From assembly GCA_017938765.1 (NCBI GenBank), contig JAGBAX010000007.1, forward strand, positions 109,772 to 173,771: a stretch of 64,000 nt of DNA. The letters are read 5' to 3'. The notes under the pieces are model-generated. The model was not told the DNA's origin. It saw nothing but the letters and a program-made list of their open reading frames with translations, and did no database searches. The DNA comes from Alistipes sp. (GTDB taxonomy: Bacteria > Bacteroidota > Bacteroidia > Bacteroidales > Rikenellaceae). This document shows positions 54,175 to 62,698 of this stretch, piece by piece. Numbering within the stretch: position 1 is the stretch's first letter; each line of letters opens with the position of its first letter. Position numbers and translations under genes: made by a program.

Positions 54175-55443
54175 ATGACAAAGAAAAACGGAAATGTATT
54201 TGCAATCGGAGTGATGTTCTTGCTCTTCTTTATGATTGCATTTGTGACCAACTTCGCTGGCTCTATGGGCGTTATCGTCAAGAACCAGTTCGGCGCCTCT
54301 AACGCTATGGCACAGCTCGGTACTCTTGCAAACTTTATCGCCTATGCGTGTATGGGTATCCCTGGTGGACTTATCCTTAAGCGTAAAGGTTATAAGTTTA
54401 CCTCTCTGCTCGCTGCAGCAGTAGGTTTTGTGGGCGTGGCTATTCAGTTCGCCTCTGGCTATGCAGAGTCTTTTGCAGTCTATGTGCTCGGCGCATTTGT
54501 TGCAGGTTTCTCTATGTGTCTGCTCAACCTTGTTGTAAACCCTATGCTTAATACCCTCGGTGGTGGCGGTAATCGCGGTAACCAGCTCATCCAGCTCGGT
54601 GGCTCTTGCAACTCTATCGGTGGTACTATCGCTCCTATCTTCTTGGGCTATATGATTGGTGGTCAGGCTGCTACAGCAAGCGTTGGCGATGCTGCTCCTG
54701 CAATGATTACCGCTATGGCAATCTTCGCACTTGCATTTATTATCATTGCCCTCTCTGCTATTCCAGAGCCTCATATGGAGACAGCGGAGGAGAAGGCTGC
54801 TCGCAAGGCTGGTAATGTGGCGAAGGACCCTCACGGCCCACTCTCTTTCCGCCACTTCGTGCTTGGCGCTTTGGCAATCTTCTTCTATGTAGGCGTTGAG
54901 GTAGGTATTCCAAATACTGCAAACCTCTATATGTCAGGCCTTGAGGGCGTAGGTCCAGCTGTTGCAGGTACCCTTGTGGGCTTCTACTGGTTCCTTATGA
55001 TGTGCGGCCGACTTATCGGTGGTGCTGTTGGCGGTAAGGTCTCTTCAAAGGCAATGCTTACAACTGTTTGCCTTGTTGCCCTTGTGTTTGTCTTCGCACT
55101 TATGTATATCCCAGAGTCAGTGCGCGTTACAATTCCAGTTGTTGAGGCTCAAGTGCCTGTAAGTATGCTGTTTATGTTCCTCTGCGGTCTGTGCACATCT
55201 GTTATGTGGGGCGCAATCTTCAACCTCGCTGCTGAGGGTCTGGGTAAGTACACTCCACTTGCATCAGGTATCTTTATGACCCTTGTTTGCGGTGGTGGTA
55301 TCCTTCCATTCATTCAGGGCTTCGTTGCTGACTATGTAGGCTATATCGGTAGCTACTGGGTTATAGTTGCCGGCCTCGTTTATATGCTCTATTATGCACT
55401 TGTCGGCTCTAAGAATGTTAATACTGACATCAAAGTAGACTAA
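54175..55443 (+). CDS. MFS sugar transporter, FucP/GlcP-like
   Basis: 422 aa, 12 membrane helices. FVTNFAGSMGVIVKNQFGAS and GIPGGLILKRKGYKFT (loop 2-3), NLVVNPMLNTLGGGGNRGNQLIQLGGSCNSIGG with the N-rich pattern of the fucose/glucose-galactose:H+ symporter family, and GVEVGIPNTANLYMS. A hexose or hexosamine is likely. Codon use is biased (well expressed). Followed by family C and A repeats. Confidence 0.88.
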   Translation: MTKKNGNVFAIGVMFLLFFMIAFVTNFAGSMGVIVKNQFGASNAMAQLGTLANFIAYACMGIPGGLILKRKGYKFTSLLAAAVGFVGVAIQFASGYAESFAVYVLGAFVAGFSMCLLNLVVNPMLNTLGGGGNRGNQLIQLGGSCNSIGGTIAPIFLGYMIGGQAATASVGDAAPAMITAMAIFALAFIIIALSAIPEPHMETAEEKAARKAGNVAKDPHGPLSFRHFVLGALAIFFYVGVEVGIPNTANLYMSGLEGVGPAVAGTLVGFYWFLMMCGRLIGGAVGGKVSSKAMLTTVCLVALVFVFALMYIPESVRVTIPVVEAQVPVSMLFMFLCGLCTSVMWGAIFNLAAEGLGKYTPLASGIFMTLVCGGGILPFIQGFVADYVGYIGSYWVIVAGLVYMLYYALVGSKNVNTDIKVD

Positions 55444-55452
55444 TTTTGTAGA

Positions 55453-55579
55453 TTTTGTCGTGATAGTGGCACATTTCCTGCCGCTAATAAAAAATGCCTG
55501 CTGGGCTGTACTATTTGGTACTATCCTGCGCAGGCATTTTTTTATTGAGCGTTGTAAATGCACCACTCTGACGACAAAA
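55453..55579. repeat. Structured intergenic repeat, family C, copy 1 (arms plus core)
   Basis: Outer arms TTTTGTCGTGATAGTG (from 55453) and CTCTGACGACAAAA (to 55579) as at 44716-44761. Between them a core with CCTGCCGCTAAT, then AAATGCCTGC...GCAGGCATTT enclosing GTAC/GTAC, a terminator with T-tract, and ATTGAGCGT-GTAAAT. The core is almost identical to that at 58738-58862, where the outer arms are different. Confidence 0.85.
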
Positions 55580-55782
55580 TAGCTTTTAGCTATTGGCCAT
55601 TAGCCATTGGCTCACCTTCGGTGACCCTTCACCGCTCCGCCTCGGCAATTCAAACAAGTTTGATTGCTCTCGGCTCAATCGCGGCGTTGGCTTTAACAAG
55701 GTATCCGCACTGCGGATGTATATATGTCGGCTTTGCCGACACCGCTATAAGGCTAATAGCTAATGGCCAACGGCTAATAGCC
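55580..55782. repeat. Structured intergenic repeat, family A, copy 2
   Basis: Same order as copy 1 (5802-6012): left TTAGCTATTGGCC units, TCACC/GGTGA, CTCCGCCTCGGCAA, GGCAAT with ATTGCT round CAAAC/GTTTG, CGGCGTTGGCTTT, ATCCGC/GCGGAT, TATATATGTCGGC/GCCGAC and right GGCTAAT units. It abuts family C copy 1 directly and ends 10 bp before the -7 element of the GH25 gene. Confidence 0.85.
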
Positions 55783-55792
55783 AAAAAATTCC

Positions 55793-55800
55793 TATCTTTG
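55793..55800 (+). promoter_or_regulatory. -7 element directly before the GH25 ATG
   Basis: TATCTTTG ends 4 bp before the ATG at 55805. If used, transcription starts at or within the first codons, so the mRNA would be leaderless. Confidence 0.45.
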
Positions 55801-55804
55801 TGCT

Positions 55805-56473
55805 ATGGAAGTAAGAAAGGCGATTTTAGCGATTTTGGCGGTTTTGGTCTCGGTGGTGGCGCTGGGGCAGGGGCGTGGCATTGATGTGTCGCGCTATCAG
55901 AAGAAGATTGAGTGGAGTAAAGTTAAGGGTGCGGGCATAAAGTTTGTCTACATAAAGGCTACGGAGGGGGCGACATACACAGACCCCTACTTTGAGCGCA
56001 ACTTTGCGGGGGCGAAGCGTGTGGGGCTGCCTGTGGGCGTCTACCACTTTTTCCGTATGACGAGTACGGCCTCGGAGCAGTTTGCGCACTTCAAGCGCAC
56101 GATGGCGGGAAAAAGTATGGACTTGGTGCCGATGATAGACATTGAGGTGTCGGATGGATACTCCAAAGCGGCGATACAGAGGCGGCTGGATGAGATTATT
56201 GCCCTATTCAAGCGTGAGTATGGCTGCACACCGATGATATATAGTTCGCAGGTATTTTATAATAGGTATCTTGCGCCCAAGTACAACCGTTATCATCTCT
56301 ACTTGGGTCGTTATGGCGGCAAGAGGCCGGTGATAGATGGCAAGGGAATGTACACCATTTGGCAGTATACCCGTCACGGGCGTATTGCGGGCATATCTAC
56401 GGCGGTGGATATCTGTCGCTTCAATCCTAAATATAGCGTTGATGATATAAAAATCCGAAAAGATGGTAAATAA
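55805..56473 (+). CDS. GH25 muramidase (lysozyme), secreted
   Basis: 222 aa. A signal peptide (AILAILAVLVSVVALGQG) is followed by the GH25 barrel: GIDVSRYQKKIEWSKVK, FVYIKATEGATYTDPYF, YHFFRMTSTASEQ, the catalytic acidic pair in VPMIDIEVSDG, PMIYSSQVFYNRYL, and TIWQYTRHGRIAGI-TAVDICRFN. Cleaves the glycan strand of peptidoglycan; probably remodelling or attack on other bacteria. Single gene, no partner. Confidence 0.92.
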   Translation: MEVRKAILAILAVLVSVVALGQGRGIDVSRYQKKIEWSKVKGAGIKFVYIKATEGATYTDPYFERNFAGAKRVGLPVGVYHFFRMTSTASEQFAHFKRTMAGKSMDLVPMIDIEVSDGYSKAAIQRRLDEIIALFKREYGCTPMIYSSQVFYNRYLAPKYNRYHLYLGRYGGKRPVIDGKGMYTIWQYTRHGRIAGISTAVDICRFNPKYSVDDIKIRKDGK

Positions 56474-56579
56474 TTGCAGATTTTCGGTAAAACGCTTGGC
56501 AGTTCAAAAAAAAGTCTTTAATTTTATAGACTGAAAAGGGACTTTTGTCCAAATTTGTAATCCTTAAAACTACGAAAAT

Positions 56580-58733
56580 ATGAAAAACTATTCACCAAAA
56601 GAGATTAAGAACATCGTTCTTGTGGGAGCCCCAGGCTCGGGTAAGACTACTCTTGCAGAGGCAATGGCTTACGAGGGTAAGGTTATTGACCGTAGGGGTA
56701 GTGTAGAAAACAACAACACACTGTCAGATAACACTGACATTGAGCACGAGTACAAGCGCTCAATATACGCGACTACACTCTTTACTGAGTTTATGGGTCG
56801 CAAGCTCAATATTATTGACTGTCCAGGCTCAGACGACTTCTGCGGTAACCTCTTCTCTGCTTTCAAGGTAGGTGACGTGGGCGTTATGCTCGTAAATGCA
56901 CAGACTGGCTGGGAGGTTGGTAATGAGATTCAGGGTCGCTATGCAAGCATCCTTAATAAGCCACTTATCGGTGTAATTAACCAGCTCGATGCTGAGAAGG
57001 CTAACTACGAGGCTACCCTTGAGAGCATCAAGGCTGACTCTGTCGTTAAGCCTGTTGTTGTTCAGTATCCTGTAAATCAGGGCGTTGGCTTTGACTCGTT
57101 TATTGACGTTCTGATGATGAAGATGTACCGTTTCACTGACGAGAATGGTACTCGTGAGGAGCTTGAGATTCCTGCTGACGAGTTAGAGCGCGCAAAGGCT
57201 TACAACCAGGAGCTTGTTGAGACCGCTGCAGAGTATGATGATGCTCTTATGGAGCTCTACTTTGACAAGGGTACTCTTACACAGGATGATATCCGCTCTG
57301 GTCTGAAGCTCGGCGTTGCTAACCGCAAGGTTATGCCTATCTTCGTTACCAGTGGTAAGCGCGACATCGGTACAAAGCGTCTTATGGAGTTTATCATCAA
57401 CGTAGCACCAGGCCCAACTAAGGCTCCAGACTTCCTTACTGTTGATGGTGAGGCTATGCCTGCAGACGAGACCGCTCCAGTAGCTCTCTTCGTATTCAAG
57501 AGCCAGATGGAGCACCACATTGGTGAGATTAACTACTTCCGCGTAGTTCGTGGTACTGTTACTGAGGGTATGGAGCTTGTAAACTCTCGCACAGGTAATA
57601 AGGAGAAGCTCTCGCAGCTCTTCGCTGTTGCTGGTAAGAACCGTATCAAGGTTACTCAGCTCTCTGCTGGTGATATCGGCTGTACTGTAAAGCTCAAGGG
57701 CACTCGTACAAACGACACCCTCGCTGCTCCAAGTGCTGTTGTTGCTGTTGAGCCTATCGTATTCCCAGAGCCACGCTACCGCGCAGCTGTTAAGGCTAAG
57801 GATCAGTCAAACGAGGAGAAACTCGGCAAGTTGCTTCTTGATGCTCGCTTTGAGGACCCAACAATCCTTGTTGAGTACTCTAAGGAACTTAAGCAGACCA
57901 TTATCCAGGGTCAGGGTGAGCACCACCTCAACATCCTCCGCGCTCGTATCCTTGCAGATAGTAAGGTGGAGATGGAGTTCTTCGCTCCAAAGATTCCATA
58001 TCGTGAGACTATTACTAAGGTCGCTATGGCAGACTACCGCCACAAGAAGCAGTCTGGTGGTGCAGGTCAGTTCGGCGAGGTACATATCGTTATTGAGCCT
58101 TACTATGAGGGTATCGGCGAGCCTTCAAAGTATAAGTCAGGCGGCAAGGAGGTTACTGTGAACATCAAGGGTAAGGAGGAGTATGACCTTCCTTGGGGCG
58201 GTAAACTTCAGTACTACAACTCAATCGTTGGTGGTGCTATTGACGCTCGCTTTATGCCAGCTATCCTTAAGGGTATTATGGAGAAGATGGACGAGGGCCC
58301 ACTCACAGGTTCTTACGCTCGTGATATCCGCGTAATTGTTTACGATGGTAAGATGCACCCAGTAGATTCAAATGAGCTCTCATTTAAGCTTGCAGCTCGT
58401 AACGCCTTCAAGGAGGCATTCCGCAACGCAGGTCCAAAGATTATGGAGCCTATCTATAGCGTAGAGGTTCTCACTCCATCAGAGTATATGGGTTCAGTGA
58501 TGAGCGACCTGCAGAACCGTCGTGCAATGATTATGGGTATGGATCACGATAAGGGCTTTGACCGCCTCCAGGCTCGTGTGCCTCTGGCTGAGCTCTATCG
58601 CTACTCTACAACCCTCTCTTCACTCACCTCTGGCGCAGCTACCTACACCATGCGCTTTGAGTGCTACGAGCAGGTGCCAGCGGATGTGCAGGATAAGTTG
58701 TTGAAGGCTTATACTGACACCGACGAGGAGTAA
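56580..58733 (+). CDS. fusA2: EF-G paralog (EF-G2 type) with altered GTPase centre
   Basis: 717 aa, all five EF-G domains. G1 GAPGSGKTT (16-24) is intact. Switch I reads EYKRSIYATT in place of the ERGITI block, and G3 is DCPGSDDF (80-87): the His that activates water in EF-G (DTPGHVDF) is Ser84. G4 is NQLD (134-137). Domain IV has YRHKKQSGGAGQFGEVHI. In Bacteroides an EF-G2 paralog without GTPase activity is known to support translation in carbon limitation and gut colonisation; the changes here fit that type. The canonical EF-G should be elsewhere. High codon bias. Followed by C and B repeats. Confidence 0.9.
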   Translation: MKNYSPKEIKNIVLVGAPGSGKTTLAEAMAYEGKVIDRRGSVENNNTLSDNTDIEHEYKRSIYATTLFTEFMGRKLNIIDCPGSDDFCGNLFSAFKVGDVGVMLVNAQTGWEVGNEIQGRYASILNKPLIGVINQLDAEKANYEATLESIKADSVVKPVVVQYPVNQGVGFDSFIDVLMMKMYRFTDENGTREELEIPADELERAKAYNQELVETAAEYDDALMELYFDKGTLTQDDIRSGLKLGVANRKVMPIFVTSGKRDIGTKRLMEFIINVAPGPTKAPDFLTVDGEAMPADETAPVALFVFKSQMEHHIGEINYFRVVRGTVTEGMELVNSRTGNKEKLSQLFAVAGKNRIKVTQLSAGDIGCTVKLKGTRTNDTLAAPSAVVAVEPIVFPEPRYRAAVKAKDQSNEEKLGKLLLDARFEDPTILVEYSKELKQTIIQGQGEHHLNILRARILADSKVEMEFFAPKIPYRETITKVAMADYRHKKQSGGAGQFGEVHIVIEPYYEGIGEPSKYKSGGKEVTVNIKGKEEYDLPWGGKLQYYNSIVGGAIDARFMPAILKGIMEKMDEGPLTGSYARDIRVIVYDGKMHPVDSNELSFKLAARNAFKEAFRNAGPKIMEPIYSVEVLTPSEYMGSVMSDLQNRRAMIMGMDHDKGFDRLQARVPLAELYRYSTTLSSLTSGAATYTMRFECYEQVPADVQDKLLKAYTDTDEE

Positions 58734-58737
58734 AAGT

Positions 58738-58862
58738 AAATCTAATTTTAAGCGGTATTTCCTGCCGCTAATGATAAATGCCTGCTGGGCTGTACGTTTT
58801 AGTACTATCCTGCGCAGGCATTTTTCATTGAGCGTGGTAAATCCTCGCCTAAAATTAGATTT
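58738..58862. repeat. Structured intergenic repeat, family C, copy 2 (same core, other arms)
   Basis: Core as in copy 1: TTTCCTGCCGCTAAT, ATGCCTGCTGGGCTGTAC, GTACTATCCTGCGCAGGCAT, ATTGAGCGT-GTAAAT. The outer arms are here AAATCTAATTTTA (from 58738) and TAAAATTAGATTT (to 58862), unrelated to TTTTGTCG. So core and arms are separate modules. Confidence 0.85.
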
Positions 58863-58869
58863 CTTTTTT

Positions 58870-59017
58870 ACTCCGAGGAGGTGCCTGTCCCAATAGGGGT
58901 TACTCTGAGGAGGTGTCCCACTCTAACTGCAAATAGGACTTATTCTGAGGAGGTGTTGTGCTCTGACGATAAATAGGTACTTATTCTGAGCTGGTGCTCT
59001 AATTGAACTAAAAGTAG
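58870..59017. repeat. Four imperfect tandem repeats
   Basis: Units start with ACTCYGAGGAGGTG (58870, about 58902, about 58942) and ATTCTGAGCTGGTG (about 58983), spaced 32-41 bp, with related middles (CTCTAACTGCAAATAGGACTT, CTCTGACGATAAATAGGTACTT). No reading frame. Purpose unknown. Confidence 0.6.
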
Positions 59018-59032
59018 TGAATATTTTTTGTT

Positions 59033-59254
59033 CGGATTTAGGTTGCTGCCATAAGGCAGTGAAACGAAAAAAGAGACCTTTCAGTTTTCAAGCTCGCTTG
59101 AAAACTGAAAAAGAATCTCTTTTTTGTTTCAATAACTCGCAGAGTTATCCTAAATCCGCATCAGCACGGAAGAAAAACGGAGTTTTTCACAAAGTTTTTG
59201 GTGAAGCTTTTTTCAAAAAGCTTCGGTTCTCGCTTTCTGCAAAGCAGAAATTGT
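59033..59254. repeat. Structured intergenic repeat, family B, copy 3
   Basis: Arms CGGATTTAGG (59033-59042) and CCTAAATCCG (59149-59158). Hairpins TGCC/GGCA, central AGAGACCTTTCAGTTTTC opposite GAAAACTGAAAAAGAATCTCT, AACTC/GAGTT; then GCATCAGC, GAAAAAC/GTTTTTC, GAAGCTTTTTT/AAAAAGCTTC and TTTCTGC/GCAGAAA. Between convergent fusA2 and the surface-protein gene. Confidence 0.85.
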
Positions 59255-59257
59255 CAT

Positions 59258-59289
59258 AAAAAACACCGAGACTATTCTCGGTGTTTTTT
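59258..59289 (-). terminator. Bidirectional terminator of the fimbrillin-like gene
   Basis: AAAAAACACCGAGA/TCTCGGTGTTTTTT, perfect stem with T-runs on both strands. Confidence 0.85.
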
Positions 59290-59306
59290 ACTTGATTTAC
59301 AATATT

Positions 59307-62300
59307 TTACATAACGCCACCACCGTTGAGATTAACCTCACCAGTGTAGATAGTACAAGGGCCATTGCCTGGCATACCAATCATATTTGTACAATCAATA
59401 GTTACAGACTCTTCTGTAAGATTAGAGTAAGGAACATTTGTTTTAACTGTATCTCCAAAGTGATCAGTTGTAGCAAGCACGATGTTTCCAGAAGTTGCAT
59501 CTGTAGCCTCTATTGTGTATGCTGCCTGTACCATTGGAGCCCACATACCTGCAGCTTGCGCACCATAAACAGACTCATAATCAACAGCTATGTAGAGCAT
59601 GCCAGGAGTAGTAACACCAAGGTCTGCTACAACAACTGCTGTTGCAACGCCAGTAATCTCTGCTGCAATATCAGCAGGCAACTGCCAACGCTTACCATCT
59701 ACAGAAAGTGCAGAAGTTGCGCCCAGCTCTGTGCCGTTTACAGTTACAACGCCAGTGTTTGTACATGCAGACTCATCAACAATTGCAGTCTCATCAGCCT
59801 TGTGACCCACGAAGATGCCAATGTTCTCAGTGTTGCCAGCATTCACAATTGTGAGGTTACCAGTGTTATGACAAGCAGAGAAATGTGCGCCAGCCTTCTT
59901 GTTGTCAGCCAATACGGTTGCAGCATAGAATGCGCCTGTAGAATTGAACATGTCAACGGTAATATTACCATTGTTTGTACAGCCACTCATATCCTCCTGC
60001 TGTGCTGCTGCAATACCTGCAACATAAGTAATATCGTTGTCTTCAAACAACTCTGTAACCTTAATATCAATATCACCACCATTAACACAATCCTTGATGC
60101 CATTATTAGCAAGACCAATAATACCACCACAGTAATTAGCCTTACCATTGTCAGTTACGAATGTGAGCTTCACACCCTCCTTAACGGAGCAATTGCTGAT
60201 TGTAGCCTGGCGAGTAGAAGCGGTCTTAATCTGACCTACGATACCAGCAAAGCGGAGTGAACCGTCAGCATTGTTGGTCTTAGCAGTAAAGTCTGCATTG
60301 AGGTGGCAATTCTCAACCGCAATTGTAGCGTAACCAATAATACCACCAAGGTATATTGCACCTCCAGCCTTAGATACATTTACAACTTCGGCATATACAG
60401 GCGCGTTTGAAGAGCAGTTGTAAATACCACCCAGAGTCTGACCTGCAACACCTGCGGTAAAGTTCTCATAGGTGTTATGCTTTAGTGTTACCTCTCCATT
60501 GTTGTGGCAGTTCTTAATGTCGTTTGCAGTGAAAGCAACAACACCTGCATGCCAACCCTTAGTGCCACCATCTGTCTTACAGTTGTTAAAAATATTGACC
60601 TTGCCGTAGTTGTTGCAATTCTCAACAGGGTAATCTGCGTTGTAAGCGTTGTAAATACCGCTACAACCAATAACACCTCCAAATGATGAGCCTGCCTGAG
60701 AACCAGCACCAGCAGCATCATTTGTACCAGCAGCCCAAACGCCCTCTACGAAGAGCTCGCCGTAGTTGTTACAGTTCTGAACGCCGAAGATGTTACAAGC
60801 AACAACACCACCTGCCGCACCGCGAGTACCGCCTTGAGTTAAATCCTCTATAGGAGTAGTAAAAGATACATAACCGTGATTGTCGCAACCCTCCATATTA
60901 GCCTGAGAGTAACCTACAACACCACCAACATTTGCATATGTACCACTGCTAAGAACCTCAAAGCGATAAGTTACCTTACCATAGTTCAGACAGTTAACAA
61001 TCTGACCCTGATATACAGCAGCTGTTGAAGCGGCTGTCTGGGTACCACCAAGCACACCACCTACATAGCTCTTATTAGGCTTGCAAGGGAAGAGAACCTT
61101 TATCTCACCATAGTTGATACAGTTTGCAAGGAAGTCTGTACCAAGGGCCTCCTTTGTTCCTGCGTTGGTATTTGTGTAACCTACAACACCACCAACATAC
61201 TGACCGTTGTTAACTGCCTCTGAGGTTACATCAATCTTACCATAGTTTACGCAGTCGCGTACAGTACCATAAGATACACCAGCAACACCACCGATACGGC
61301 GACCTGTTGCGCTAACATCTGTTACGACAATATTACCCTTGTTTACGCAGCCCTCTACGATACCTGGCTCCTCGTTGTCCTCAACAATAAGAGATACGTT
61401 GTTACCCTCTGATGGAGCAGTAAGGGTACAAGTTGAGTCGATAACGATATTCTTAACAGTACCGTGATTAAGAATAAACAGACCGCGACTTGTGTTCCAG
61501 TTCTTAATTGAGTAGCCCTGACCATCAAATACGCCGTAGAAGTCTTCTGCAGAGACAAGCTCAACGCCTGTAAGGTCAATGTCTGCATCCAGAACGATGT
61601 GTGGAAGAGGATCAGGAATAACCTCTTTCTGGAACTGTGCAAGAGCAGCCTGAAGCTCAGTAGCGTTGGTTACAGAGATTGTAGTCTGCTCAACGCCTGC
61701 GTATGTAAGCTCTGGCATATTAAGAAGCATACCTGCAGGAACCTCAATGCCTGTAGCAGTAAATGCGCTCTTTGTCATAGCCTTACCAGTAGCATCAACA
61801 ATCTTTACGCTGAAGCCCTTTGCATATTTACCAGCAGGAACAGCAATAACAACCTCTGCCTTGTCGCCTACGTAAGGGATACCATCTGCAGAAGATACGC
61901 GGATAACATCCTTACCAGCCAGTGGAGTGATTGTTGCAGCCTTGTAGTCAACAGCGAAAGTACCAGAGATAGCCTCGCCATCCAGTGCTGTAAGAACTAC
62001 AGAACGAAGTGTCTCGTCGCCGCCCTTCTTAACAACGACCTTTACAAAGCTGTAGAGGTTGTGAAGTGAAGCAGCAGTACCCTCTGTGTAGCCTACCAAA
62101 ACAGCAGAGCCAGTAGCAAAAGAGCCTGCAGTATAAGCCTGCTCAGTCTCAACATAGATGTTACCATCTGCGCCAAGAATCTCAGCAGGGTAGAGAATAG
62201 AGTAAGGAGCAGTTACGTCTACAACCTCAAACTGTGCGTAAGAGGTACCTGCATACTTTGCATCTACTGCAGATGATGCAACGCCGTTTACGGCAATCTT

Positions 62301-62486
62301 GTCGCCAGCGCTCCATACTACATCATACTTATTTCCATTAAGAGTACCCAGTGCAGTACGAGTATCCTCAATACCTACACCCAGAACTACCTTACCGCCT
62401 ACAATAGCGTCCTCGGTTGCGTCTTTTGCACAACCAGCGGTCAGCATAGCCAATGCCAGACCGAAAATAGCATAAATCTTTTTCAT
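59307..62486 (-). CDS. Fimbrillin-like lipoprotein with long beta-helix-type repeat region
   Basis: 1059 aa. Lipobox LTAGC (Cys19). Residues ~30-270 follow the fimbrillin/Mfa-like pattern (VWSAGDKIAVNG, QFEVVDVTAPYSILYP, LYSFVKVVVKKGGDETLRSVVLTAL). A linker (ISVTNATELQAALAQFQKE) leads to many repeats of C-x-N-x-G-x-V/I type (ENCNNYGKVNIF, NCINYGEIKVL, GCTNNGNITVD) with GGVVGYS-like turns, i.e. GLUG-like beta-helix. Surface adhesin or matrix protein probable. It is the second gene behind the 46-residue peptide gene under one promoter. Confidence 0.85.
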   Translation of the reverse strand: MKKIYAIFGLALAMLTAGCAKDATEDAIVGGKVVLGVGIEDTRTALGTLNGNKYDVVWSAGDKIAVNGVASSAVDAKYAGTSYAQFEVVDVTAPYSILYPAEILGADGNIYVETEQAYTAGSFATGSAVLVGYTEGTAASLHNLYSFVKVVVKKGGDETLRSVVLTALDGEAISGTFAVDYKAATITPLAGKDVIRVSSADGIPYVGDKAEVVIAVPAGKYAKGFSVKIVDATGKAMTKSAFTATGIEVPAGMLLNMPELTYAGVEQTTISVTNATELQAALAQFQKEVIPDPLPHIVLDADIDLTGVELVSAEDFYGVFDGQGYSIKNWNTSRGLFILNHGTVKNIVIDSTCTLTAPSEGNNVSLIVEDNEEPGIVEGCVNKGNIVVTDVSATGRRIGGVAGVSYGTVRDCVNYGKIDVTSEAVNNGQYVGGVVGYTNTNAGTKEALGTDFLANCINYGEIKVLFPCKPNKSYVGGVLGGTQTAASTAAVYQGQIVNCLNYGKVTYRFEVLSSGTYANVGGVVGYSQANMEGCDNHGYVSFTTPIEDLTQGGTRGAAGGVVACNIFGVQNCNNYGELFVEGVWAAGTNDAAGAGSQAGSSFGGVIGCSGIYNAYNADYPVENCNNYGKVNIFNNCKTDGGTKGWHAGVVAFTANDIKNCHNNGEVTLKHNTYENFTAGVAGQTLGGIYNCSSNAPVYAEVVNVSKAGGAIYLGGIIGYATIAVENCHLNADFTAKTNNADGSLRFAGIVGQIKTASTRQATISNCSVKEGVKLTFVTDNGKANYCGGIIGLANNGIKDCVNGGDIDIKVTELFEDNDITYVAGIAAAQQEDMSGCTNNGNITVDMFNSTGAFYAATVLADNKKAGAHFSACHNTGNLTIVNAGNTENIGIFVGHKADETAIVDESACTNTGVVTVNGTELGATSALSVDGKRWQLPADIAAEITGVATAVVVADLGVTTPGMLYIAVDYESVYGAQAAGMWAPMVQAAYTIEATDATSGNIVLATTDHFGDTVKTNVPYSNLTEESVTIDCTNMIGMPGNGPCTIYTGEVNLNGGGVM

Positions 62487-62498
62487 AGTTTTAGTCCG

Positions 62499-62639
62499 TT
62501 ATTGGTTATCCTCATCCCATACGCCATCCATAGAGGTGACGCCGTCAATTGTTGCACTTGTTGCGAAGCCCGCCTCTACACGAACTCCCAACTCTCTTAG
62601 TTGTGGTGCTCTGTAAGCACCCGTTGGAAAATGTTTCAT
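62499..62639 (-). CDS. 46-residue peptide gene at the head of the surface-protein operon
   Basis: Begins MKHFPTGAYRAPQLRELGVR, continues with VEAGFATSATIDG and ends acidic with MDGVWDEDNQ. The 12-bp gap to the surface-lipoprotein gene and the promoter just upstream make it the first cistron. No signal peptide. Peptides with a central (E/Q)xGFAxS and an acidic tail occur before surface genes in other Bacteroidales, from memory. Function unknown: a leader-type or secreted peptide is possible. Confidence 0.65.
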   Translation of the reverse strand: MKHFPTGAYRAPQLRELGVRVEAGFATSATIDGVTSMDGVWDEDNQ

Positions 62640-62698
62640 AGGTCTAAATTTTAGGTAAATATTAAAAAATTTTATAATTATATGCCGTATATTGCTAC

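Noticed and set aside
59292-60260. Long open frame antisense to the fimbrillin-like gene (322 codons)
   Set aside because: Cys/Ser/Asn-rich mirror of the repeated NCxNxG coding sequence; not a gene.
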